The translations under genes were made by a program, and so were the position numbers. DNA of 32,081 bases from Bacteroidales bacterium (lineage in GTDB: Bacteria > Bacteroidota > Bacteroidia > Bacteroidales > UBA3663): positions 1-32,081 of the forward strand of contig JAEEUA010000010.1 of NCBI GenBank assembly GCA_016286775.1, read 5' to 3'. Of the stretch, positions 18,011 to 24,783 are shown one piece after another (the stretch's first letter is position 1; the number at the start of each line of letters is the position of its first letter). The notes under the pieces are model-generated. The model did not search any database and was not told the DNA's origin. It saw only the letters and a list, made by a program, of their open reading frames with translations.

Positions 18011-18060
18011 TCCCTTCAAATCCCCTACTATCCCTAAGAATCCCTTCAAATCCCTTCTTA
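18011..18060. repeat. Five-copy degenerate 10-mer tandem array (TCCCTTCAAA)
   Basis: Five consecutive decamers read tcccttcaaa, tcccctacta, tccctaagaa, tcccttcaaa and tcccttctta, ending two bases before the ftsX stop codon. The array lies between ftsX and the DUF3098 gene. Confidence 0.85.
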
Positions 18061-18062
18061 TC

Positions 18063-18932
18063 TTACATCAGATAGAGATCATCCACCGACTTGCCCATGT
18101 ACTTGTCGGCGGCATACCAGGCTGCAAGAGCAGGTATCAGGACTCCAAGGGTGACCACGGTTCCAAACAGGATGAGAAGGGGCACTGGTTGCAGGATGAC
18201 CTCCGAAATGACATGTGCCAAACCCTGACTGGCTCCGCCATAAACAAGGGCAGCAAGTGCGAAAAGGGCAACAACTGCAGCAATCAGTCCACAAATAATA
18301 TGGGTCTTGATAAAAGGCCAGCGGATGAACCACTTGGTGGCACCAACCAGGCGCATTGTATTGATGAGGAACCGGTCGGCATGGAGAATCAGGCGAACTG
18401 TATTGCCGATGAGCGAGACGCAAATGATGAGCAGAACGGCTGCCAACACCGCCAGCACAATGGCAAAACGCCGAAGATTGGCATTCACCATGTCGAGCAA
18501 CGTGTTGTTGTAATCAATAGCAGCAATATTGGAACCCTGTGTACGCTTCAGTTCCTTCACAATCATCTCGATGCTATCAGCCTCGGCATACTCGGCTTTC
18601 AGTTTGAGCTCTACAGTGGGTGACAAGGGGTTATAGCCCAGAAAGTCGGCAGGATTCTCGCCGAGTTCCGTCTGCAGCACCCTTAGGGCACTGTCGGCAC
18701 TGACATAGATGGCATCGGCCGTATATTTCGCCTTGTTCAGCTTCTTCACCAGACGCTGTCCATAGTCCGTCGAGGCAACATCGCTCACCGTAATGGTCAC
18801 CGTGAAACGCTCGCGAAGTTCCCTTGCCACGTGCGCAGCCACCAATCCGCCCAAGGTCATCAGGCCAAGCACAAAAAGGACAAGCGCTATGCTGAGGGTG
18901 GAGGTAAACTTGGCGCCAAAGAATCGCTTCAT
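18063..18932 (-). CDS. ftsX: Cell division protein FtsX
   Basis: FtsX is the inner-membrane component of the FtsEX complex, which activates peptidoglycan hydrolases at the septum. The 289-residue product has a first membrane segment at about residues 13-34, then a periplasmic domain of about 120 residues (DSALRVLQTELGENPADFLGYNPLSP region). Three C-terminal membrane segments follow, with the conserved cytoplasmic loop NTMRLVGATKWFIRWPFIKTH. It starts at ATG 18932. No ftsE is adjacent, so the ATPase must be encoded elsewhere. It is the first gene of the long minus-strand run and has its own promoter at 19018-19048. Confidence 0.95.
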   Translation of the reverse strand: MKRFFGAKFTSTLSIALVLFVLGLMTLGGLVAAHVARELRERFTVTITVSDVASTDYGQRLVKKLNKAKYTADAIYVSADSALRVLQTELGENPADFLGYNPLSPTVELKLKAEYAEADSIEMIVKELKRTQGSNIAAIDYNNTLLDMVNANLRRFAIVLAVLAAVLLIICVSLIGNTVRLILHADRFLINTMRLVGATKWFIRWPFIKTHIICGLIAAVVALFALAALVYGGASQGLAHVISEVILQPVPLLILFGTVVTLGVLIPALAAWYAADKYMGKSVDDLYLM

Positions 18933-19017
18933 TTATATTGACAGATTTCTAAATCAATTTAAAATACAACATCGTTTTTGAGCCGTCCGGATGAGCCGAA
19001 ATTAGCCAAAATCGGTG

Positions 19018-19048
19018 CAAATATAATACATTTTTGCTCGAAAAGCAA
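19018..19048 (-). promoter_or_regulatory. Bacteroidota-type promoter for ftsX
   Basis: Minus-strand TTGC (19045-19048), a 19-base spacer and TATATTTG (19018-19025) match the Bacteroidota consensus TTTG-N19-TAnnTTTG with one change at -33. The predicted start near 19012 gives a leader of about 80 bases before ftsX. Confidence 0.65.
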
Positions 19049-19110
19049 CTTTTTTGCATGAAAAAGGATAAAATACCTCAGTTAAGTGCACAATTTTACG
19101 AAATAAATAC

Positions 19111-19118
19111 TATTTTTG
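19111..19118 (+). promoter_or_regulatory. Possible -7 element for the rhomboid pair
   Basis: TATTTTTG fits TAnnTTTG and lies 19 bases before the rhomboid ATG, but no clear TTTG is found at the -33 position. It lies in the 205-base divergent gap between ftsX and the first rhomboid gene. Confidence 0.4.
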
Positions 19119-19137
19119 CACCCAAAAAACAATCGAC

Positions 19138-19875
19138 ATGGCTTTTTCGAACAATAATTACACTGGTTCACCGACAACTCCGGTGACACTCAATCTCATC
19201 ATCATTAACGTGGTGATGCTCCTTGCCGACAATGTGCTTCGCACCAAGGGAATCAACCTCACCCAACTCCTGGGTCTGCATTATTACGATGCCCCGAATT
19301 ATCACGTCTGGCAGTCGTTCACCTACATGTTCATGCACGCCAACTTCACCCACCTCTTCAGCAACATGTTCTCGCTCTATATGTTTGGACGATTGCTCGA
19401 AATGGTCTGGGGCACGCAGCGTTTCCTCATCTATTATCTGGTCTGCGGCGTGGGTGCTGCCCTTGTCCAGCAGCTCACCTGGCGTTGGGGCATGCACGAT
19501 GCGATGGCACAAGCTTTGATGATGGCTAATCCTGGTGTTCCCGGCGACCAGATCAGCGCGATGTCCTACTCCGAACTGCTCAACTATTGTGAAGGATACG
19601 TCAACAACTATATCACCGTAGGTGCATCTGGTTCCGTCTTTGGCATCCTTCTTGCATTCGGCATGATGTTCCCCAATGCCACCATCTTCCTGCTCTTCCC
19701 TCCCATGCCGCTCAAGGCCAAATGGCTCGTCATCGGATACGGTCTCTTTGAGCTTTTCACAGGTGTTGCCAACACGGCAGGTGACAATGTGGCACATTTC
19801 GCCCACCTTGGTGGCATGCTCTTCGGATTCATCCTCATCATGTTATGGAAACATGACAAACGCATGACATTCTGA
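19138..19875 (+). CDS. Rhomboid family intramembrane serine protease (first of a pair)
   Basis: Rhomboids cleave transmembrane substrates within the bilayer. The 245-residue product has about six membrane segments. HANFTHLFSNMFSLYMFGRLLE (67-88) carries the His72/Asn76 oxyanion-hole residues. GASGSVFG has the nucleophile Ser164, and AHLGGMLFG has the catalytic His223. An insertion of about 40 polar residues (roughly 118-158, WGMHDAMAQALMMANPGV onwards) lies between two membrane segments. It starts at ATG 19138. The stop is three bases before the start of the second rhomboid gene, so the two are almost certainly co-transcribed. Confidence 0.93.
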   Translation: MAFSNNNYTGSPTTPVTLNLIIINVVMLLADNVLRTKGINLTQLLGLHYYDAPNYHVWQSFTYMFMHANFTHLFSNMFSLYMFGRLLEMVWGTQRFLIYYLVCGVGAALVQQLTWRWGMHDAMAQALMMANPGVPGDQISAMSYSELLNYCEGYVNNYITVGASGSVFGILLAFGMMFPNATIFLLFPPMPLKAKWLVIGYGLFELFTGVANTAGDNVAHFAHLGGMLFGFILIMLWKHDKRMTF

Positions 19876-19878
19876 TTT

Positions 19879-20799
19879 ATGATCAAATACAAGACTCTCC
19901 CCATTTACGGCAAACTCATCTACATCACCGTCGCAGTCTTCCTGTTCACACAGCTCTGGAAGCTCATCGGCGTGCTCTTCGTCTGGACCGGCATCCCCTG
20001 GACGCACTGGTTGGCCCTGCCGTCCAACCTGAACGATTTCCTGATGCATCCTTGGACGTTGCTCACCTACATGTTCTGCCACGCTGACTTCACCCAGGAC
20101 CCGTTCCACCTCATTTTCAATATGCTTTGGTTGTGGTGGTTCGGCCAGTTCTTCCTTCAGCATCACACCAGCCGCCAGCTGCTGTCGTTCTATCTCACCA
20201 GTGGCATCTTTGCCGGCGTATTTTTCCTGTTTTGCTACAACGTATTCCCCTATTTCCAGTTCGATCGTCTCTTCTCGTACGTCGTTGGGGCATCGGGCGC
20301 CATCTGTGCGCTGATTGTTGCCGTCGCCATGCGTCAGTCTGAGCAGACCATTGGGCTCAACCTCTTTGTCCGTGTTGTATGGCTCAAGATGAAGTGGCTG
20401 GCGCTCATCATCCTGGCACTCACGGTGCTCACCGGTTTCAATGGCAGCAATGCCGGAGGCCAGGTCTGCCACATCGGAGGCATCTTGTTTGGCCTTTTGT
20501 ATGGTTGGATGGAGCGACGCGGCACCGACATCTGTGCCTGGCCTTCGAAGCTCATTGACAGCATCGGCAAATGGATTGAAGACTTCCGAAAGCCCAAAAT
20601 GAGAGCTACACGCGGAGGACGCCGAGACCCCATCGGAGCCGAAAAGCAGCGCGACATGGACTACAACGCTGACCGCCGCTGTCACGAGGAGCAGATTGAT
20701 GCCATCCTCGATAAAATCTCAAAGCATGGCTACGACGGGCTGACTGCCGAGGAGAAGCAGATGCTCTTCGATGCCTCGAAACGAAAGAAGAAGCAATAG
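19879..20799 (+). CDS. Rhomboid family intramembrane serine protease with a cytoplasmic tail (second of a pair)
   Basis: This 306-residue rhomboid has the motif HADFTQDPFHLIFNMLWLWWFGQFF (68-92), the nucleophile Ser139 in VGASGAI, and the catalytic His198 in CHIGGILFG. A soluble tail of about 95 residues follows the last membrane segment. It is Arg/Lys/Asp-rich and ends in a helix-rich segment (EEQIDAILDKISKHGYDGLTAEEKQ) that I recognise as a common C-terminal element of Bacteroidota rhomboids, probably the DUF6576 type. The tail may bind a partner or sense substrate on the cytoplasmic side, which is inference. The adjacent rhomboid lacks such a tail. Confidence 0.92.
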   Translation: MIKYKTLPIYGKLIYITVAVFLFTQLWKLIGVLFVWTGIPWTHWLALPSNLNDFLMHPWTLLTYMFCHADFTQDPFHLIFNMLWLWWFGQFFLQHHTSRQLLSFYLTSGIFAGVFFLFCYNVFPYFQFDRLFSYVVGASGAICALIVAVAMRQSEQTIGLNLFVRVVWLKMKWLALIILALTVLTGFNGSNAGGQVCHIGGILFGLLYGWMERRGTDICAWPSKLIDSIGKWIEDFRKPKMRATRGGRRDPIGAEKQRDMDYNADRRCHEEQIDAILDKISKHGYDGLTAEEKQMLFDASKRKKKQ

Positions 20800-20832
20800 C
20801 CATCAAAGTTTTGTGAGGCCTAATATACAAAT

Positions 20833-20867
20833 GAGGTGTTGACTTTATTGCCAGCACCTCTTTGTTT
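20833..20867 (+). terminator. Hairpin terminator after the rhomboid pair
   Basis: A nine-pair stem, GAGGTGTTG (20833-20841) with CAGCACCTC (20852-20860) and one G-T pair, has a ten-base loop and is followed by TTTGTTT. It lies 33 bases downstream of the second rhomboid stop. Confidence 0.7.
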
Positions 20868-20910
20868 GATATAGTTGTATACCGATTTCGTTTCTCAAAT
20901 CTTTAAGCAC

Positions 20911-20995
20911 TGATTGCGGCATGCTGATTTCATCTACAAAAAATGTATGCGACTATCGCGGCAGAATGATTTAGTTTACCAAATAGATATGCGAC
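20911..20995. repeat. Two imperfect copies of a 42-43-bp direct repeat in a gene-free stretch
   Basis: Copy one (20911-20953) and copy two (20954-20995) share, in order, GCGGCA, TGATTT, TAC, AAA and TATGCGAC. A fragment of a third (atcgcgtcatctacaag) follows at about 21024-21041. The 20800-21103 gap holds this repeat and two terminators and nothing else that I can identify; the translations are broken by stops. Confidence 0.6.
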
Positions 20996-21040
20996 AATCT
21001 AAGATTAATTCACCCGGAAGCCAATCGCGTCATCTACAAG

Positions 21041-21081
21041 AAAACGTCCGAATTACTTCTAAAGGGAAGTAGTTCGGACGT
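21041..21081 (-). terminator. Strong hairpin terminator for the SLC13-type transporter gene
   Basis: A 16-pair stem, ACGTCCGAATTACTTC (21044-21059) with its complement at 21066-21081 and one G-T pair, encloses a six-base loop. On the minus strand it is followed by TTTTCTTGT. It begins 22 bases after the transporter stop codon. Confidence 0.85.
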
Positions 21082-21103
21082 AGTATTAGAGGAATTGTTC
21101 GGA

Positions 21104-22624
21104 TTAACCTAAGAAAATCAAGAGCAGATAACCAACGATACCACCCAGGATGCCGATGGTGAGACCCGATTTCGCCATATCGGAAGTATTGATGATGCCT
21201 GTCGAAGAAGCGATGGCATTCGGAGGCGTCGAGATGGGAAGTGTCATGGCAAGCGATGCTGCCATTGCCGTGCCGAAGAGGAGGCAACGAAGACCTCCGA
21301 TTTCGAGAAGCTTGTCACCCATGCCCACACCGACAGCGCAGAGAATTGGAATGAGAAGGGCTGCCGTAGCCGAATTGGAAATGAAGTTGGAGAGTGTCCA
21401 GCAGATGATACCTGCGATGATGAGCACTACCAATGGCGACCAGGAGCCGAATGGGATGGAAGTGACGAGGTCGTGGGCAAGACCCGACTTGTTGAAGCCG
21501 AGACCCAAGGCAAAGCCACCGGCAACCATCCAAAGCACCGACCAATTAATCTTCTCGAGGTCACGCTTGTGCAGAATTCCCGTCAGACAGAGGCAGCAGA
21601 TAGGCACCAGCGCCACGACGTTAGCGTTGAGGTGGTTCCATTCGCCCGTGAACCAAAGGATGATGGTCAGAGCAAAGGTGAGGGCTACCATCCAGGTCTT
21701 GTATCCCTTGCGCAAACCACCCTGGATCTTGATTTCGATGCGTTCGCCCTTCTGGAAGGGGAACATGATCTGCAGCACAACCCAACCGATGAAGAGGGTA
21801 ATCAAGGTCACGGGAATCATGGCCGCACACCATTGACCGAATGTCACCTCATGAGCCTCCTGACCTGCCTCACGCAGCATATCGAGTGTTCCGGGATCGT
21901 TGAGGTACTTCATAGCAACGCCATTCGGAGGCGTACCGATAGGTGTAGCGATACCACCGATATTGGCGCCAAGCGGGATGGCCATAGCCAGTGCAATCTT
22001 GCCCTTGCTGTTGCCCGGCAACGAACGCAGCACAGGAGCCAGGAATGCAAGCATCATGGCTGCCGTAGCCGTATTGGAGATGAAAGCCGAGAAGAGCGCA
22101 GTCACCAGGATAAAACCTGCCAGTACCGATGCAGGGCGCGAGCCGAACGGCTTCAGGAGAGCCTTCGCCATGAATACGTCCAATCCGACCTTTTCGACCG
22201 CAATAGCCAGGACGAAACCGCCCATGAAGAGCATGACAACTGGATCGGCAAACGTAGCCATGATGGCCTTGTAGTCGATGCCGAGGCCATACTGCTGCTG
22301 AATCTCAATGGGATCCTTTGCCGTAGCAACCTTCATGAACCAAAGTGAGGAGTCGGAAACGGTGAGCAGCATTACGACAATGATAAGCACCGACGTACAC
22401 CAGGTAGGAATAGCTTCCGACAACCATAAAATGGCTGCAGTCAGGAAGATAGCTACCACACGAACCTCCACCGCGGTGAGGTTGGGAAGACCATAGACAG
22501 CAGGGTCCATCAACAAGATGCCGAAATAGGCAATGAGCGCCAAAAATCCACCTAACACCGTCTTGAGGTTGGCTGGATTGCGAAGATTCCTATAACGGCG
22601 AACAAGAACACTAAGTACAGACAT
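21104..22624 (-). CDS. SLC13/DASS family sodium:dicarboxylate-type transporter
   Basis: This is an inner-membrane carrier probably importing di- or tricarboxylates (succinate, fumarate, malate, citrate) with sodium. The 506-residue protein starts at ATG 22624; the frame is open upstream only to a TTG, and the extension looks like leader sequence. Two repeat halves each carry the family's paired motifs: SNTATAAMM (183-191) with GGIATPIGTPPN (223-234), and later SNSATAALLIP with LPISTPPNAIA. These Ser-Asn-Thr/Ser clusters bind sodium and substrate carboxylates in characterised members. A large hydrophilic loop (EIQQQYGLGIDYK) lies near residue 113. The substrate cannot be fixed from sequence. 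Confidence 0.9.
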   Translation of the reverse strand: MSVLSVLVRRYRNLRNPANLKTVLGGFLALIAYFGILLMDPAVYGLPNLTAVEVRVVAIFLTAAILWLSEAIPTWCTSVLIIVVMLLTVSDSSLWFMKVATAKDPIEIQQQYGLGIDYKAIMATFADPVVMLFMGGFVLAIAVEKVGLDVFMAKALLKPFGSRPASVLAGFILVTALFSAFISNTATAAMMLAFLAPVLRSLPGNSKGKIALAMAIPLGANIGGIATPIGTPPNGVAMKYLNDPGTLDMLREAGQEAHEVTFGQWCAAMIPVTLITLFIGWVVLQIMFPFQKGERIEIKIQGGLRKGYKTWMVALTFALTIILWFTGEWNHLNANVVALVPICCLCLTGILHKRDLEKINWSVLWMVAGGFALGLGFNKSGLAHDLVTSIPFGSWSPLVVLIIAGIICWTLSNFISNSATAALLIPILCAVGVGMGDKLLEIGGLRCLLFGTAMAASLAMTLPISTPPNAIASSTGIINTSDMAKSGLTIGILGGIVGYLLLIFLG

Positions 22625-22671
22625 GTTTTTAAAATTGGGAATGTGTCGCTTTAAGTATTGATTTACGCCCG

Positions 22672-22679
22672 CAAAGATA
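22672..22679 (-). promoter_or_regulatory. Possible -7 element for the SLC13-type gene
   Basis: TATCTTTG on the minus strand fits TAnnTTTG. The nearest upstream TTTG (22703-22706) is 23 bases away rather than 19-20, so the match is incomplete. The leader would be about 45 bases. Confidence 0.45.
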
Positions 22680-22774
22680 GTGAAAAAACAAACACTATCG
22701 TGCAAACAACGTGAATTTCTCGTTTTTTTAGCTGATTTTAGGTCATTTTTTAACCATCATATTGCAAAATTGCA

Positions 22775-22782
22775 TATCTTTG
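22775..22782 (+). promoter_or_regulatory. Possible -7 element for the K+ channel/regulator unit
   Basis: TATCTTTG fits TAnnTTTG and lies 20 bases before the chosen ATG at 22803. A TTTG at the proper distance is missing; a T-run (22746-22750) is the nearest candidate. ATTGCA-like hexamers repeat around it (attgcaaaattgca), which may be an operator. Confidence 0.5.
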
Positions 22783-22802
22783 CATCATAATTGCAAGAAG
22801 AT

Positions 22803-23717
22803 ATGACACTCAAACAAAGATGGGACAAGCTGATGTCCAACCAGGAGCTTAAAGACAAACTCTACAAAATCGTCTTTGGCAGCGAAACTGAAGCCGGCAA
22901 GAAATTTGACGTAGTCCTGATCGTCGCCATTATACTGAGTATCCTGATTGTGATGTGCGACTCCCTGTTCCGCAATCACTTTTGGGTCATGCGCTCATTT
23001 GTGGTGCTGGAATACCTGCTCACCATCTTCTTCACGATTGAGTACCTGGTCCGACTCTATTGCTCGCCCAAGCCCCGTGCTTATGCGCTCAGCTTCTTCG
23101 GCATCATCGACCTTCTCTCCATCCTTCCGATGTACCTGGGATTCTTCTTGCACGGTGCGCGTTACATGCTCTTGCTCCGATCGTTCCGACTGATCCGCGT
23201 GTTCCGCATCTTCAAGCTGTTTGCCTTCCTCGAGGAGGGGCATCTCCTGCTCATGTCCATCAAGAACTCGCTCCACAAGATGATCTTCTTCTTCCTCTTC
23301 GTGGTCATCGTTGTTATCTGTCTGGGCACGGTGATGTTCATCGTCGAGAATGGTGTTCGGGGTTCCCAGTACACCGACATCCCGACCAGCATCTACTGGG
23401 CTGTGGTCACCATGACCACGGTAGGCTATGGCGACATTACCCCCGTGACCAGTCTCGGACGGTTCTTCAGCACCATTGTGATGCTGTTGGGTTATACGAC
23501 CATGGCTGTTCCGCCAGCCATCGTCACATCGGAAATGGTCAAGAGCAACAAGAAGCTGATTCGACGCGTCTGCCCCAACTGCGGAAGAATCGGGCACGAC
23601 AAGGATGCCTACTATTGCAAGTTCTGCGGTTCGGAACTTGAAAACCTGAAGATAGACGTCGGCAGCAAAGACAAGACCAAGAAAGAAGAAACTAAAGACA
23701 CTAACTTAAACGAATGA
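22803..23717 (+). CDS. Voltage-gated-type potassium channel with C-terminal zinc ribbon
   Basis: This 304-residue membrane protein has the six-segment plan of voltage-gated K+ channels. S1 is at about 37-53 and S2 at about 66-84. S4 carries regularly spaced Arg (Arg120, 126, 129, 132, 135 in RYMLLLRSFRLIRVFRIFK). The pore helix is followed by the selectivity filter TVGYGD at 206-211, with S6 ending near VTSEM. The tail holds a four-cysteine zinc ribbon, VCPNCGRIG plus YYCKFCG (Cys257, 260, 272, 275), and a Lys/Glu-rich end. I chose the ATG at 22803; a TTG at 22791 is open but lies only eight bases after the putative -7 element. It is followed after three bases by the hemerythrin-LuxR gene. 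Confidence 0.9.
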   Translation: MTLKQRWDKLMSNQELKDKLYKIVFGSETEAGKKFDVVLIVAIILSILIVMCDSLFRNHFWVMRSFVVLEYLLTIFFTIEYLVRLYCSPKPRAYALSFFGIIDLLSILPMYLGFFLHGARYMLLLRSFRLIRVFRIFKLFAFLEEGHLLLMSIKNSLHKMIFFFLFVVIVVICLGTVMFIVENGVRGSQYTDIPTSIYWAVVTMTTVGYGDITPVTSLGRFFSTIVMLLGYTTMAVPPAIVTSEMVKSNKKLIRRVCPNCGRIGHDKDAYYCKFCGSELENLKIDVGSKDKTKKEETKDTNLNE

Positions 23718-23720
23718 TAA

Positions 23721-24698
23721 ATGGGACATAAATACAAAGCAAACGACTCTTTGGCCGAACTGATCAGCGACGATTTCCGTCTGCTGCAGGTGCTCAGCCG
23801 CTTCGGCATCGCACTGGGATTCGGCGACAAAAGTGTGGAACAGGTCTGCAAGGAAAACAATGTTGACACCGAAACATTCATCGTTGTCTGCAACTTCATC
23901 AGCCAGGGCACCAAGCCCTCGTTCGACGAATTCACTTCTCTCAATGTGGCCAGTCTGCTGACTTACCTTCACAACAGCCACAACTTCTTCATCGACTTCA
24001 TGCTTCCCAACATCCGTCGTGAATTTGTGGATTCGATCGATTGCTCGACTCGCAACGAGATCGGTTTCCTCATCCTGAAGTTCTTCGACGACTATGTAGC
24101 CGAAATTGCCAAGCACCAGACCTACGAGTCCGAGCATTTCTTCACCTACGTAGAAGGTCTGCTGCAAGGCAAACGCAAGGCCGACATCTGCCTGGCCAAC
24201 TTCGAGAATGATCGCATCCACAAGGATCACGACAAGCTCATCGCCCAAAAGATGTCCGACCTGAAGAACATCATCATCCGCTATTGTCCGAACTCCACCC
24301 AAAAGGAACAGCTCAATGATGCGCTGCTGCACCTCTACGAATTTGAAACCGACCTCAACAGCCACACACAGCTCGAGGACACCATCTTCATCCCCGCCGT
24401 CTCCCTGCTCGAAAGCCAGGTTGATGTCAACGAGGACATCGACGAGAGCGCAAGTGACAACTCGCTGGAAAAGGATGCCCTGAGCGAACGCGAGAAGGAA
24501 ATCATCATCGGTGTGGTCAAAGGCCAGACCAACAAGGAGATTGCCGACCACCTGTGCATCTCCATCCACACGGTTCTGACGCATCGACGCAACATTGCCC
24601 GCAAGCTCGAGATCCACTCCCCTGCCGGGCTTGTCATCTATGCCATCGTCAATGGCATTGTTTCGATTGAGGACATCAAGGAGCTCTCCTACTCTTAA
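23721..24698 (+). CDS. Hemerythrin-like domain fused to a LuxR-type helix-turn-helix regulator
   Basis: This 325-residue protein appears to be a di-iron sensing transcription factor. Residues about 8-66 resemble the ScdA/RIC N-terminal domain (SVEQVCKENNVDTETF) but lack its usual Cys-Cys pair (LGFGDKS instead). Residues about 78-232 resemble the hemerythrin domain of RIC/YtfE. Likely iron ligands are among His84/His87, Glu136/His139, His167/His170, and His215 with Glu219 in FETDLNSHTQLEDTIFIP. A short acidic linker leads to a LuxR-type HTH (254-318: LSEREKEIIIGVVKGQTNKEIADHL, SIHTVLTHRRNIARKL). RIC-family domains respond to NO and oxygen, so an NO/redox role is plausible. Targets are unknown; the dicarboxylate transporters on both sides are candidates. 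Confidence 0.87.
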   Translation: MGHKYKANDSLAELISDDFRLLQVLSRFGIALGFGDKSVEQVCKENNVDTETFIVVCNFISQGTKPSFDEFTSLNVASLLTYLHNSHNFFIDFMLPNIRREFVDSIDCSTRNEIGFLILKFFDDYVAEIAKHQTYESEHFFTYVEGLLQGKRKADICLANFENDRIHKDHDKLIAQKMSDLKNIIIRYCPNSTQKEQLNDALLHLYEFETDLNSHTQLEDTIFIPAVSLLESQVDVNEDIDESASDNSLEKDALSEREKEIIIGVVKGQTNKEIADHLCISIHTVLTHRRNIARKLEIHSPAGLVIYAIVNGIVSIEDIKELSYS

Positions 24699-24720
24699 AT
24701 AGGAATAGCCATCTTACAAT

Positions 24721-24758
24721 AAAGCGCCGGGACCAAATCCCGACGCTTTATTTATTTT
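24721..24758. terminator. Bidirectional terminator between the convergent regulator and Dcu genes
   Basis: Stem AAAGCG (24721-24726), a one-base mismatch, CGGGA (24728-24732), loop ccaaa, then TCCCG and CGCTTT (to 24749), followed by ATTTATTTT. On the opposite strand the stem is followed by ATTGTAAG, so it probably works best for the plus-strand unit. Confidence 0.8.
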
Positions 24759-24783
24759 AACACGAATATATTATTATCACGAA

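Noticed and set aside
20800-21103. A decayed gene in the rhomboid-SLC13 gap
   Set aside because: All frames are broken by stops at short intervals and no recognisable protein fragment was found; only repeats and hairpins are supported.
22625-22705. N-terminal extension of the SLC13-type transporter from a TTG
   Set aside because: It covers the putative -7 element and has no family similarity; ATG 22624 gives the normal length.
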